This document shows, piece by piece, positions 8,780 to 17,321 of a stretch of 64,000 bases of DNA. Below the pieces are notes generated by a model. It saw nothing but the letters and a program-made list of their open reading frames with translations, did no database searches and was not told the DNA's origin. A program made the translations under genes and the position numbers. Source of the stretch: CAZBXE01 sp964496125 (GTDB taxonomy: Bacteria; Chlamydiota; Chlamydiia; Chlamydiales; CAZBXE01); contig CAZBXE010000006.1 of the NCBI GenBank assembly GCA_964496125.1, positions 44,777 through 108,776 on the forward strand, written 5' to 3'. Positions within the stretch are counted from its first letter, which is position 1. Every line of letters starts with the position of its first letter.

Positions 8780-10229
8780 CTACACCTTGTTCCTTCTAAC
8801 TTTTGGCAGAGCTCTTTGGCCACAGTAGCATCAGAAAAGGGACGTGTGTGTGTAGCAAAAATCTGGTAAGGTTCATGCCCTTTGCCTGCAAGTACCACTG
8901 TATCACCTGGCTCTCCGAGTGTGAGAGCAAGCTCGATTGCCTTCTCTCGATCAAGCTCTACTTTATGCCTCTCTGGGTGCAAAAATCCTTTTCTAATCTC
9001 TTCTGCGATCGAAGCCGGATTTTCGCTACGAGGATTATCAGAGGTTACAACACAAAAAGTAGAGTAGTGTTCTGCAGCGCGCGCCATCAAAGGTCTCTTT
9101 TTTCGATCTCGATCCCCACCACAACCAAAAAGTGTGATGATCCTTGCCTTTGCGGTCTCTTGAAGCGTTTTTAAAATATTTTTCAAAGCATCCTCAGAAT
9201 GCGCGAAATCAACGAAAATTTGCAACCCCAGATTATTAGAAATCGCTTGCAGCCTTCCCGGAACAGATGAAAACTGGCTTGCCGCCCTCGCTACATCCAC
9301 AAGGGAATGCCCATACGTTAAAGCAGCACTCATGGCAGCAAGGCAGTTGTATATATTAAACCGTCCCATCAGGGGGAAAAGAAAAGAAACCCTCTCCCCA
9401 TTATACTGGAGGGTAAGTTTTGTTCCCCCGTCTACAAACGCATACTGCTTCACAAGAAGGTCGCATCCTTCTGAAAATCCATACCAAAAAAGGCAGGCTT
9501 TTGTTGCCTCAGCCATTTTAACACTCATCGGCTCCTCTCGATTGAGCACTGCAAAAGATCCTTCTTTTAGTCGTTGAAAAAGAAGCTTTTTTGCCTNNNN
9601 NNNNNNCCATATGCCTCCATGGAGTGATGATAATCTAGATGGTCTTGTGTAAAGTTTGTAAATACTGCTGTTTTAAACTCGATTCCATCCACTCTTCCCT
9701 GTGCAAGAGCATGAGATGTCACTTCAAAAACGGCTGCCTTACAGCCCGACTTTTCCATTTCATGAAGGTATTCATAATTTGTGAAAATATCTGGTGTGGT
9801 CATAGTAGCAGGAAAGCTCTTTTTGCCAAGGCGCACTTCTACAGTCCCCACCATCCCTGTAGGGAGCCCCAAGGTTTCTAAGAGGTGGCTAAGAAGAAAA
9901 GCTGTTGTCGTCTTCCCATTGGTACCGGTAATCCCTGTAATGGCAAGTTTTGAAGCACTATCTTGATAGAATTGCTTGGCAATTTCTCCTAGCTGCTTTT
10001 CCAGATCTCTTACCACAATTTGAGAAACTTTCCCTTTCCACTCTTCTAAAAAATGATCTGTGAGAATAGCAAGAGCCCCTTTTTCCACAGCTTCCCCAAT
10101 AAAAGCACCCCCATCGAAAGCCTGCCCCTTTCGCACGACAAAAAGAAAGCCCGGGAAAACAGCCTTTGAATGTGCCGTTATCCCTGTGCACTTTCCCTCA
10201 TCTAAAAAATCTTCTAACGATTGTTCCAT
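8776..10229 (-). CDS. murE: UDP-MurNAc-tripeptide synthetase, split by an assembly gap
   Basis: Cytosolic ligase that adds the third amino acid to UDP-MurNAc-L-Ala-D-Glu. The P-loop GTNGKTTTA is at about 102-110, and the C-terminal half has the DNPRSENPASI motif, whose DNPR signature indicates meso-diaminopimelate as substrate. Ten Ns (9597-9606) interrupt the gene and shift the frame: before the gap it reads HSMEAYG, after it AKKLLFQRLKEG in a different phase. A true gap of 2 nt (or 2 plus a multiple of 3) would restore one frame of about 481 aa, close to the usual MurE length. So this is probably an intact gene with an arbitrary N run, not a pseudogene. It overlaps ftsI and amiA at its ends. 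Confidence 0.9.
9597..9606. other. Assembly gap (10 Ns) inside murE
   Basis: Ten consecutive unknown bases. Ten is 1 modulo 3, whereas the flanking murE reading frames need a gap of 2 modulo 3. The N count is therefore a placeholder, not the true gap length. Confidence 0.95.
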
Positions 10230-12118
10230 CTCTTGCGCTCTTCAGCAAGTTCCAAATTTTCTTTTTTCCAAAAGGTGTTCGTCGGATCATCAGGGGCCTG
10301 TCCCAAATACGCAAGAGCCCTTTCCGCCACCTTTAAAAATATAGGCGCTGCACACCCGCCCCCAAAGGCATTGACCTTCTTTGCATCTGGCTCATCGATT
10401 GCGATTGCGAGCACAAAGGGGGGATGGTCTACACAAGGGCTTCCAATAAACGTAGCAAAGTGCTTCTTCTCCCCGTCCATGTACTGTCCCCCTATAAGTT
10501 TATTTACAGTACTCGTCTTTCCAATTTCTGTATAGCCGGGAATTGCCCCTCGGTTGCCTGTGCCGCCTGGCTGCATCACAAATTTAAGCCCTTTTACAAC
10601 CTCATGCAACGCAGAATCGCTTAAAACCTTTTTAGGTTCTTTCCGATGCTCTGTTTTTACAAGGGTTGGTGTGACAAGATAGCCGCCATTTGCAAAAACA
10701 GAAAAGGCACGCACACACTGTAGCGTAGTCGCTTGGAGGTTATATCCCATAGCAAGAGAAAAAGGGGTCGGCACAGACCACTCGAGTGTCCCGTTCGGAT
10801 AGAGCTTTCCTGGGCGTGGAAGCATACCTGGGCTTTCGGCAGGAAGCTCAACGCCTGTTCTTACTCCATAGCCAAAAATGTTTTGCAAAGCATTTCTGTA
10901 CCAGTTTCCTCCAAGCCGCGAAATAATCCTTTCAGCAAGCCTTCCCATATAGATATTCGACGACTTTTGCATGGCGCTATACATATTTTGGTAGGCGATA
11001 CGACTGACATCGGTGATCTCCTTTTTCCTTCCAGGAAATTTTCCGTCTGCTGTATTGAAGATCTCCTCAGGATGAAAAAGCGGCGGCTCCCCCCGACGTG
11101 CAAGCTCTTCGTTTGCCACAAGAGCAATTGCCACAGTCAAGGGTTTTGCAAGAGACCCGGGTTCATTTGCATCTGTAACCGCTCGCACCACCGTATGGCG
11201 AGCCTTTTCTGGGCTTTGAAAATAGCTTGCATACTCGGCAGGATAAAAAAAAGGATACTGGGCAAGAGCCAAAATCTCCCCTGTATAGGGATCCATCATC
11301 AGACCCCAGCCCCCTTTTGCCTCTGAGCGAACAACACCCTCTTCGATCTCCTCTTCTAAGATCTCTTGTAAGACATGATTGATTGTAAGATAAATATCTT
11401 GCCCATGTTCTGGAGGAGTAATGATCTCGCCTGTTTCAAAATTGTGCCTTGGTGAGCGCATGAGCCTTCTTTTACCAAGTTTTCCTTTAAGCACGTCATT
11501 ATAGTAGAGCTCGAGTCCGCCTGTAGGGACAGCTTCCTTTGTGATTTCATCTTTCTGATGCTGGATGGTGTGTAACACCTGTCCCAGTAGTTTACCAAAA
11601 GGGTAAGAGCGCTGGTAATCGACTGTAAAATAGAGCGTATTAGAGGGAAGTTTATTGCGCTTGGCAAAGGGAAACCACCACTTTTGCACTTTCTCTCTAT
11701 CCTCTGCGGTCAGCCACATAGCAAGCTTGCGGCTACGGCTTTTCATCTGAAGCTGTCTTTCAAGCTCCTTTTTCTCCTCTGGAGTCTCAGAAAGAAGCTC
11801 AGCAATACTGAGTGCCACTTCTTCTTTTAACTCTTGCGGGATCATCGCAGCATCAGCAAAGAGATGAAACTTCTGGATATCGGTTACAAGCTTTTGAGGC
11901 CTCTCTTCATGTTTTCGAGAAAGAGAGGTGTTAGCATAAAAAGTCCCTCGCAAAAACGGCTCTTCGACAACGAGATAATGCTGTTTATCTGCCTCTGCCG
12001 ACCAGCGATCTCCCTCTATGATCTGGATGTGATAGAACTGCATCACCAAAAGGGAAAAAAGGGCAAACAGAAGAGAGACTAGAAAAATAAAGCGTTTTTT
12101 ATCGTTTTTTGTTGCCAT
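10214..12118 (-). CDS. ftsI: Class B penicillin-binding protein (PBP3/FtsI-type transpeptidase)
   Basis: Division-specific peptidoglycan transpeptidase anchored by one N-terminal membrane segment (about 9-30). The 634-aa protein has a dimerisation domain followed by the penicillin-binding domain: SxxK as SLAK (about 322) in the typical EPGSLAKP context, SxN as SSN (about 384), and the third motif as KTS (about 533) in IGKTSTV, where KTG or KSG is usual. It overlaps ftsL by 20 nt and murE by 16 nt, in the order known for chlamydial pbp3. The KTS variant may affect beta-lactam binding, but that is inference. Confidence 0.92.
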   Translation of the reverse strand: MATKNDKKRFIFLVSLLFALFSLLVMQFYHIQIIEGDRWSAEADKQHYLVVEEPFLRGTFYANTSLSRKHEERPQKLVTDIQKFHLFADAAMIPQELKEEVALSIAELLSETPEEKKELERQLQMKSRSRKLAMWLTAEDREKVQKWWFPFAKRNKLPSNTLYFTVDYQRSYPFGKLLGQVLHTIQHQKDEITKEAVPTGGLELYYNDVLKGKLGKRRLMRSPRHNFETGEIITPPEHGQDIYLTINHVLQEILEEEIEEGVVRSEAKGGWGLMMDPYTGEILALAQYPFFYPAEYASYFQSPEKARHTVVRAVTDANEPGSLAKPLTVAIALVANEELARRGEPPLFHPEEIFNTADGKFPGRKKEITDVSRIAYQNMYSAMQKSSNIYMGRLAERIISRLGGNWYRNALQNIFGYGVRTGVELPAESPGMLPRPGKLYPNGTLEWSVPTPFSLAMGYNLQATTLQCVRAFSVFANGGYLVTPTLVKTEHRKEPKKVLSDSALHEVVKGLKFVMQPGGTGNRGAIPGYTEIGKTSTVNKLIGGQYMDGEKKHFATFIGSPCVDHPPFVLAIAIDEPDAKKVNAFGGGCAAPIFLKVAERALAYLGQAPDDPTNTFWKKENLELAEERKRWNNR

Positions 12119-12386
12119 GATGCAAGACTACAATATCCTTCGTATAAGGAAATTGCAAATGTACAAATTCATGCTGTTTCATCAGCTCCATCAGATGGAT
12201 GGGGCTTTCGAATTGGTCGATTTCATACTGAAGTCTGGTATTTTCCTCTTGTATCAGCTTTAGCTCCTTTTGCAAAAGAGGGATTTTTAAACGAAGCTCC
12301 GTCAAGTGATTCAACTGATTAATGTAGGCACAAAGAGTAAACCCTAAGGCGAAAATGCAAAGCAGAATCTGGATAAGCTTTGTCAC
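12099..12386 (-). CDS. ftsL: FtsL-like division protein
   Basis: Small bitopic protein of 95 aa: a membrane segment at about 4-22, then a leucine-rich coiled coil with heptad spacing (NHLTELRLKIPLLQKELKL). This size, topology and location between rsmH and the PBP gene are typical of FtsL, which recruits and activates the septal synthase with FtsB and FtsQ. The sequence itself is too diverged for motif proof; position carries much of the call. It overlaps rsmH by 4 nt. Confidence 0.78.
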   Translation of the reverse strand: MTKLIQILLCIFALGFTLCAYINQLNHLTELRLKIPLLQKELKLIQEENTRLQYEIDQFESPIHLMELMKQHEFVHLQFPYTKDIVVLHHGNKKR

Positions 12387-13315
12387 ACCCTCTCCACAAC
12401 ACGAAGTTTTGCGCTCGCAGCCCTTGGATTTGCCTTCTGCTCTTCTAGGCTTGGAGAAATCGGTTTTTTTGTAACTATATGCACTCTGACAGGCTTAGAA
12501 ACAAACATTCCACCGACACCCACCGTATCCATCTTGTCGCTTGCTTCAAATCGAAAGAGATTTTTCACGATCCTATCTTCTAAACTATGAAACGAGATGA
12601 CAGCAAGCCTTCCCCCTTTTTCGAGTCTATCAATGGCTTTAGGAAGTACCTTTTCTAAAACAGCAAGCTCACTGTTGACAAAGATGCGGAGAGCTTGAAA
12701 GACAAGCGTTGCTGGGTGAAAGCCTTTTTTCTGGTACGGATGAAGCGAGCGCAAGAGAGAAGCAAGCTCCTCTGTCGTTTCTATCGGCGCCTTTTTTCTT
12801 GCTTCGACAATTAACCTAGCAGCTAGACGACTTTTTTTTTCTTCTCCATACTCATAGATGATGTCAGAGAGATCTGCTTCAGGATAGGTATTTACCACCT
12901 CATAGGCTGTCAGACGAAGAGAATTTTGGTCCATTCTCATGTCAAGCGGCCCTTTAAATCTAAAACTAAAACCGCGCTCGGGACGATCGATCTGCATCGA
13001 AGAAACGCCAAGATCGAGAAGCATACCCGAAACATGCTCTATCTCAAGAGGTTGCAACACCCGCTCAAAGTCTACAAAATTGCACTGAAAAAAGCGGCAT
13101 TTTTGCTCCCACGGAGCTAAAACCGCCTGCGCCAAGGCAAGAGCGTCCCTATCCTGGTCAATCCCTATATAGGTTTTGATTTCAGGGTGAGCGGAAAGCA
13201 GCGCTTTTGCGTGCCCTCCGGCTCCAAGGGTGCCATCTACAATGACGCTCAGGTCTTTTCCTTGAAAAGCTGCAACTACCTCTTCCTTGAGAACTGATAT
13301 ATGGGGCGAAGTCAT
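12383..13315 (-). CDS. rsmH: 16S rRNA (cytosine-1402 N4) methyltransferase
   Basis: The 310-aa protein (MraW) N4-methylates C1402 in the decoding centre of 16S rRNA using SAM. Visible motifs are HISVL at the N-terminus, the SAM loop GTLGAGGHA (about 29-37), LLDLGVSSMQID, and the RGFSFRFKGPLDMRMD motif. VISFHSLEDRIVK near the C-terminus is characteristic. It is the first gene of the leftward division cluster. Its start region overlaps the long frame of the divergent gene, but that gene's likely start is at 13400. Confidence 0.94.
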   Translation of the reverse strand: MTSPHISVLKEEVVAAFQGKDLSVIVDGTLGAGGHAKALLSAHPEIKTYIGIDQDRDALALAQAVLAPWEQKCRFFQCNFVDFERVLQPLEIEHVSGMLLDLGVSSMQIDRPERGFSFRFKGPLDMRMDQNSLRLTAYEVVNTYPEADLSDIIYEYGEEKKSRLAARLIVEARKKAPIETTEELASLLRSLHPYQKKGFHPATLVFQALRIFVNSELAVLEKVLPKAIDRLEKGGRLAVISFHSLEDRIVKNLFRFEASDKMDTVGVGGMFVSKPVRVHIVTKKPISPSLEEQKANPRAASAKLRVVERV

Positions 13316-13399
13316 CCTATTAGTTTAATCGAAATTGGAAAAAATGGTACAATAAGAAATGAGGGAAGCAGGCATTTTTTCTATCCCCTTGAGGTTCAA

Positions 13400-13849
13400 A
13401 TGGCAACGATTGACAAATTAGACATAGGTATCTATTTCCAGTACGCCAGCCGGGCAGAATTCGTCGAGCAACTCAACAAGCAATACCACTTTGACGTTGC
13501 ACATGAAATCCCCCCCCAAACGCAAGTGGTCGACTATGTGCCTAAGCCTTCAGAGCTTGACATTATCTTTGGTGTCGCCTCACAGATGACCCCCTGGGCC
13601 TATTTTATGGCACCGCTTAGATTTCGTTCCACTCGTCGGACTCCTTTTACAAGGTCAAGAGTAACAACCCTCTTTGGCGCCGATGAAGAGCAAGCTGCTC
13701 TTGAGAGCACTCTGGGAAGCATTGTCTGCGCAAATAAAGAAGAGGAAAACGAGAAAGCAGCCCTCATCCGCTGCTGCAAGCAGCTTGGTCAAATCAATGA
13801 TTGGATCGGCTTTATTACCGGAAGAATCGGTCAATTCTTACAAGGGTAA
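13400..13849 (+). CDS. Conserved chlamydial hypothetical protein (CT273 position)
   Basis: Protein of 149 aa starting at the ATG at 13400, preceded by GAGG. The frame is open back to 13301, but that would overlap rsmH on the other strand and the first 33 codons look non-coding. It has no signal peptide or membrane segment. By location, between rsmH and the TPR gene next to dnaA, it corresponds to CT273 of C. trachomatis as I recall. I see no catalytic motif. It ends 3 nt before the TPR gene, so the two probably form a pair. Confidence 0.7.
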   Translation: MATIDKLDIGIYFQYASRAEFVEQLNKQYHFDVAHEIPPQTQVVDYVPKPSELDIIFGVASQMTPWAYFMAPLRFRSTRRTPFTRSRVTTLFGADEEQAALESTLGSIVCANKEEENEKAALIRCCKQLGQINDWIGFITGRIGQFLQG

Positions 13850-13852
13850 ACA

Positions 13853-14239
13853 ATGGACTGGAAAAAAATGCTTGGATGGACAGAAGAGCACCTTGAAGAT
13901 TTACGGTCGATCGGCTTCTCCTATATCCGGCAAGGAAAGTATGAAATCGCGCTTTCCTTCTTTGAAGGTCTAAGTGCCGTCCACTCGAACGAGCCTTATG
14001 ATCTAGAAACATTAGGAGCCCTTTACTTGCAGCTCGGCAAGCCAGAGCAAGCAATCAAATACTTTAACCAAGCCCTGCAATTTGAAGGAGACCACACAGC
14101 TACACTTCTCAACCTTTGTAAGGCATTTCTCATGATGGGCAAAAAGGACGAAGCTTTAAAGCTTGCCCACATCTTGAAAAACGAGCCTTCTCCGGAAGTC
14201 TCTAATGTGGCCAAAGCCCTCATCCTGGCCTATGGTTAA
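13853..14239 (+). CDS. TPR protein, small chaperone-like (CT274 position)
   Basis: The 128-aa protein is almost entirely tetratricopeptide repeats: about 14-47 (IGFSYIRQGKYEIALSFFEG), 48-81 (LGALYLQLGKPEQAIKYFNQ) and 82-115 (LCKAFLMMGKKDEALKLA). Three TPRs in a short acidic protein resemble class II type III secretion chaperones (SycD/LcrH), but the family alone does not prove that role. The partner may be the adjacent 149-aa protein. Location matches CT274. Confidence 0.75.
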   Translation: MDWKKMLGWTEEHLEDLRSIGFSYIRQGKYEIALSFFEGLSAVHSNEPYDLETLGALYLQLGKPEQAIKYFNQALQFEGDHTATLLNLCKAFLMMGKKDEALKLAHILKNEPSPEVSNVAKALILAYG

Positions 14240-14376
14240 ATCTCCTTTCATGACACGAGAAAACTCGACCCTTCAGGCTTTCAATTCATTTGGGTATAAC
14301 TGTAGACTTTGCTATTTTTGAGAGATTTGCAACAAGTTGGCAATTTCGCATATCCCCCACCGCTTCATTGTTTTAA

Positions 14377-14405
14377 TTGACAATAAATTGCTTACAATTC
14401 AAAAT
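14377..14405 (+). promoter_or_regulatory. Putative sigma70-type promoter
   Basis: A perfect TTGACA (14377-14382) is followed after 17 bp by CAAAAT (14400-14405, 4 of 6 matches). It lies in an AT-rich stretch upstream of the 25-codon frame and the symporter gene and could drive both. Confidence 0.45.
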
Positions 14406-14529
14406 ATGAGTGATTATTCCAGGTAAACTGAAAAAACTTAGGGTTTTGCATAAACCGGTTTGCGTTGTAGTTGTACGGACCCCTTTTTCAATACGTGGGA
14501 ACAAATTGTTTAACTATAGGAGTTCGGAC

Positions 14530-14607
14530 ATGGTCCGTGAGGAAAGTATGATGTTTTTAATGTCTGATAATCATAAAATCAGAGTGATTATCTCTAAGCG
14601 AAAATAA
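14530..14607 (+). CDS. Possible 25-aa peptide with start codon in a hairpin loop
   Basis: The ATG has TAGGAG at a suitable distance upstream. It sits in the loop of a 5-bp palindrome (CGGAC-ATG-GTCCG, 14525-14537), so the start codon itself could be occluded. The frame codes for a basic peptide ending KIRVIISKRK. I do not recognise it. It may be a small protein, a leader peptide for the symporter gene 61 nt downstream, or chance. Confidence 0.35.
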   Translation: MVREESMMFLMSDNHKIRVIISKRK

Positions 14608-14668
14608 ACCCTCACCTCATATTCCCCTATATTACAAACATTTTTATTGCCACCTTAGGAAAGATTCC

Positions 14669-16009
14669 ATGATTAACCAGCTTTTTCAAATTCTCACCGG
14701 AGCAGATGCCTTTTTTTGGGGCTACATTGGTTTTGCCCTCATTTTCAGCCTCGGAGTCTATCTTACTGCCAAAACACGCTTCTTCCAGTTCCGGGCCTTC
14801 CCTTTTATCGTCCGCACCTTCTTCCAGGAAGTCCTCCAAAGATCAGGAAGCGACCGAGGCATCCACCCTCTTAAAGCTTTTTTTGCTTCTGTCGGCGGCA
14901 TGCTCGGAGTGGGAAACGTCGTTGGTATTGTCACCGCCCTCCAGCTTGGAGGTCCAGGAGCCTTGTTTTGGGTGTGGGTCGCCGGATTTGCCGGTACTTT
15001 GATCAAATATTCAGAGATTTACCTTGGCCTTAAGCACCGAGTACAAAATGACCGCAAAAGCTACGATGGCGGTCCTATGTTCTTTTTAAAGAAAGCTTTT
15101 GGCGTCGAATGGATCGGAACTGTCGTTTGCATTCTTCTCTGTATCTATGGCGCGGAGATCTACCAGTTCAATGTCGTAGTTGATACCCTCTCTTACTCCT
15201 TTGGCATAGATAAACTTCCCCTAGCATTCCTTCTTCTTTGTCTTATTGTCTATGCTGGTCTTGGCGGCGTCTCTAGGGTAGCTAAAATTTGCTGCTGGAT
15301 TATGCCTTTATTCATGTTTATCTACATAAGTATGTGCCTCTGGGTCATAGCCCACCATGGAAGCGACCTAGGCGGGGTCCTCAAGCTCGTCATCAGTTCG
15401 GCTTTCTCTGGACATTCAGCTATCGGCGGCTTTGCAGGCGCTACAGTTTCTCAGGCCATCCAGCACGGCATGGCAGGTGCAAGCTACGCTGCAGATATCG
15501 GCATCGGCTATGACTCGACCATCCAGAGCGAATCTCACGCTGTTCACCCAGAAAGACAGGCCCGCATGGCCTTTTTTGGCGTCATCTTAGACAACATTAT
15601 CTGTTCTCTGACCATCTTGCTTGTCTTGGTGACCGGTTTTTGGCAAACACCTGTTGATGATATTGGCGCTCCTCTTGTGCAGCGCGCGCTCGCTGAGCAC
15701 TTTCCCCTCATCAGCTACATCATGCCTCTTTTTATCTTTATCTTAGGATATACAACGCTGATTGCCTACCTCATTGTAGGAATCAAGTGCGCTCGCTATC
15801 TTAACCCCGAGAAAGGGACCCTATACTACATTGCCTATACGATCTCAGTGATGACGTTCTTTGCCTTCTTTGACCAAACAAAAGCACTTCTTGTCATGAG
15901 AATTGCAGGGGCTCTGCTGCTCATCTTGAACCTAACAGGGATCTTTTTCTTAAGGAATGAGATCGTCTTTACGAAAGAGACGCAGCTAAAAGAACCCGAC
16001 CTTGCCTAA
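14669..16009 (+). CDS. Alanine or glycine:cation symporter (AGCS family)
   Basis: Polytopic inner-membrane protein of 446 aa with about 10-11 hydrophobic segments. It carries the AGCS (AlsT/DagA-type) features: the region GGMLGVGNVVGIVTALQLGG near 70-90 and the segment around GFAGTLIKYSEIYLGLKHR. It should import alanine or glycine with Na+. The start is supported by AGGAAAG upstream. Amino-acid import suits a host-dependent bacterium with limited biosynthesis. It converges with the aminotransferase gene. Confidence 0.88.
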   Translation: MINQLFQILTGADAFFWGYIGFALIFSLGVYLTAKTRFFQFRAFPFIVRTFFQEVLQRSGSDRGIHPLKAFFASVGGMLGVGNVVGIVTALQLGGPGALFWVWVAGFAGTLIKYSEIYLGLKHRVQNDRKSYDGGPMFFLKKAFGVEWIGTVVCILLCIYGAEIYQFNVVVDTLSYSFGIDKLPLAFLLLCLIVYAGLGGVSRVAKICCWIMPLFMFIYISMCLWVIAHHGSDLGGVLKLVISSAFSGHSAIGGFAGATVSQAIQHGMAGASYAADIGIGYDSTIQSESHAVHPERQARMAFFGVILDNIICSLTILLVLVTGFWQTPVDDIGAPLVQRALAEHFPLISYIMPLFIFILGYTTLIAYLIVGIKCARYLNPEKGTLYYIAYTISVMTFFAFFDQTKALLVMRIAGALLLILNLTGIFFLRNEIVFTKETQLKEPDLA

Positions 16010-16044
16010 TAACGCGCCTGAATCATTTTTTAGGCTAAGTCTCC

Positions 16045-17202
16045 CTAACGGGATTTGAGAGCAAGCAGTGCTTCGATGACACGGTCTGCACCCTCATCAG
16101 AAAGGCCAGCATAAAACGGAAGGGAAAGGGCCTCAGCATAGTACCTCTCCATCTCCGGCATCTCCCCTGCCAGATTACCTGTCTTCTTTTGCACTACAGG
16201 ATGGGCATAGAGCGGGATGTAGTGGACCTGAGAACCAATCCCCTTTGCTTTCAACTCCTCTACCACCTCTTGCCTTGTTTTCTGCAAAGCTCCAAAATCC
16301 ATCTGCACAACAAAGAGATGGTAATGCGTCCTTGCATCATAGTCCGAAGAGAAAAGACGAAAATGGGAAACGCCCTCTAAAGCGGCTCGGTAACGGGCAA
16401 TCAGTTTCTGTTTTCTTTCTGCAAATTGGTCGATCCGTTTGAGTTGAGAAAGACCAAGAGCGGCCGCAAAATCGGTCACATTATAATTTCCTGAAAGCTC
16501 CTCTACTTCGTAAAACCAAGAGCCCCCTTCAGGCTTTCTGACAATCCCATTATTGCGAAGCCTCAGCAGGTGTTTATACAAATCATCTCGATTGGTTGTG
16601 ACCATTCCCCCCTCACCCATGGTGATGTTCTTTGCCGGATGGAAGCTAAAAATGGTCATATCACTATACATACAACTGCCCACCTTCTCCCCTGTAGGAT
16701 AGAGAGAACCAAAGGCATGCGCTGCATCTTCAATCACACAAGAATCAGGACCGAGGGCTGAATGACTTAAACGGCGCATATCCAAGGCAATCCCCGCAAA
16801 ATGGACGGGAAGGATCACGCTAACCCCACGGCTCATAGGCCTCAAAGGTGCGTCCTTCAATTTTTCAAGATCTAGGTTGCCACTAGTGCGGTCAATGTCG
16901 ACAAAAAAAAGATTAGCATTGAGCCGAAGCCCCGTATTCACAGAAGCGACAAAGCTATTTGGAGTGGTGATGAGACGCCCCTGGGGATTAAGACCTGCAG
17001 CCTGTCCTGCGATATAAAGGGCGGCCGTTCCGCTATTTACAGCTATCGCGTACTTTACGCCGCAATAGTCAGCAACAGCCTGCTCCCATTCCGCTACAGT
17101 TTCCCCCCGTGTTATGCTTGAACCCCGCAAACTGTCTAAAACTGCCTGCTGGTCTTCTTCGTTGATGGACTGTAATGCATAGGGAAGAAAATTTTTAGTC
17201 AT
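16045..17202 (-). CDS. pseC: DegT/DnrJ/EryC1/StrS aminotransferase, PseC-like
   Basis: PLP-dependent sugar aminotransferase of 385 aa. The PLP lysine is in FSFHPAKNITMGEGG (about 185-199), with the EDAAHAFGS motif before it. It resembles PseC (4-aminotransferase for UDP-4-keto-6-deoxy-L-AltNAc in pseudaminic acid synthesis) in several stretches: the start LPYALQSINEEDQQAVL, the VNSGTAALY and HFAGIALD segments, and GSQVHYIPLYAHPV. No other pse gene lies nearby, so the substrate could be another nucleotide-4-keto-sugar. A sugar made this way might feed the glycosyltransferases at 30-38 kb, but that link is speculative. Confidence 0.78.
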   Translation of the reverse strand: MTKNFLPYALQSINEEDQQAVLDSLRGSSITRGETVAEWEQAVADYCGVKYAIAVNSGTAALYIAGQAAGLNPQGRLITTPNSFVASVNTGLRLNANLFFVDIDRTSGNLDLEKLKDAPLRPMSRGVSVILPVHFAGIALDMRRLSHSALGPDSCVIEDAAHAFGSLYPTGEKVGSCMYSDMTIFSFHPAKNITMGEGGMVTTNRDDLYKHLLRLRNNGIVRKPEGGSWFYEVEELSGNYNVTDFAAALGLSQLKRIDQFAERKQKLIARYRAALEGVSHFRLFSSDYDARTHYHLFVVQMDFGALQKTRQEVVEELKAKGIGSQVHYIPLYAHPVVQKKTGNLAGEMPEMERYYAEALSLPFYAGLSDEGADRVIEALLALKSR

Positions 17203-17321
17203 GGGTACAGCTTACCACGATTCCTTTTTCCTGCAAAGCCTATCTCAATCCCTACTCTCTCTTCATCGAATCTTAATACATATCTGGAATACTTTATGCC
17301 AAAAAAACAAGGAGCTTTGTT

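Larger units (their letters stand above)
14240..14668. other. Long intergenic region with promoter and possible micro-gene
   Basis: These 429 bp lie between the TPR gene and the symporter gene. The first part (14240-14370) shows no gene or clear hairpin. The rest holds a promoter-like pair at 14377-14405 and a 25-codon frame at 14530-14607 with a good ribosome site, both listed separately. Confidence 0.5.

Noticed and set aside
13301..13399. Longer N-terminus for the CT273-like gene
   Set aside because: It would overlap rsmH on the other strand, and the ATG at 13400 has a ribosome site and a better start.
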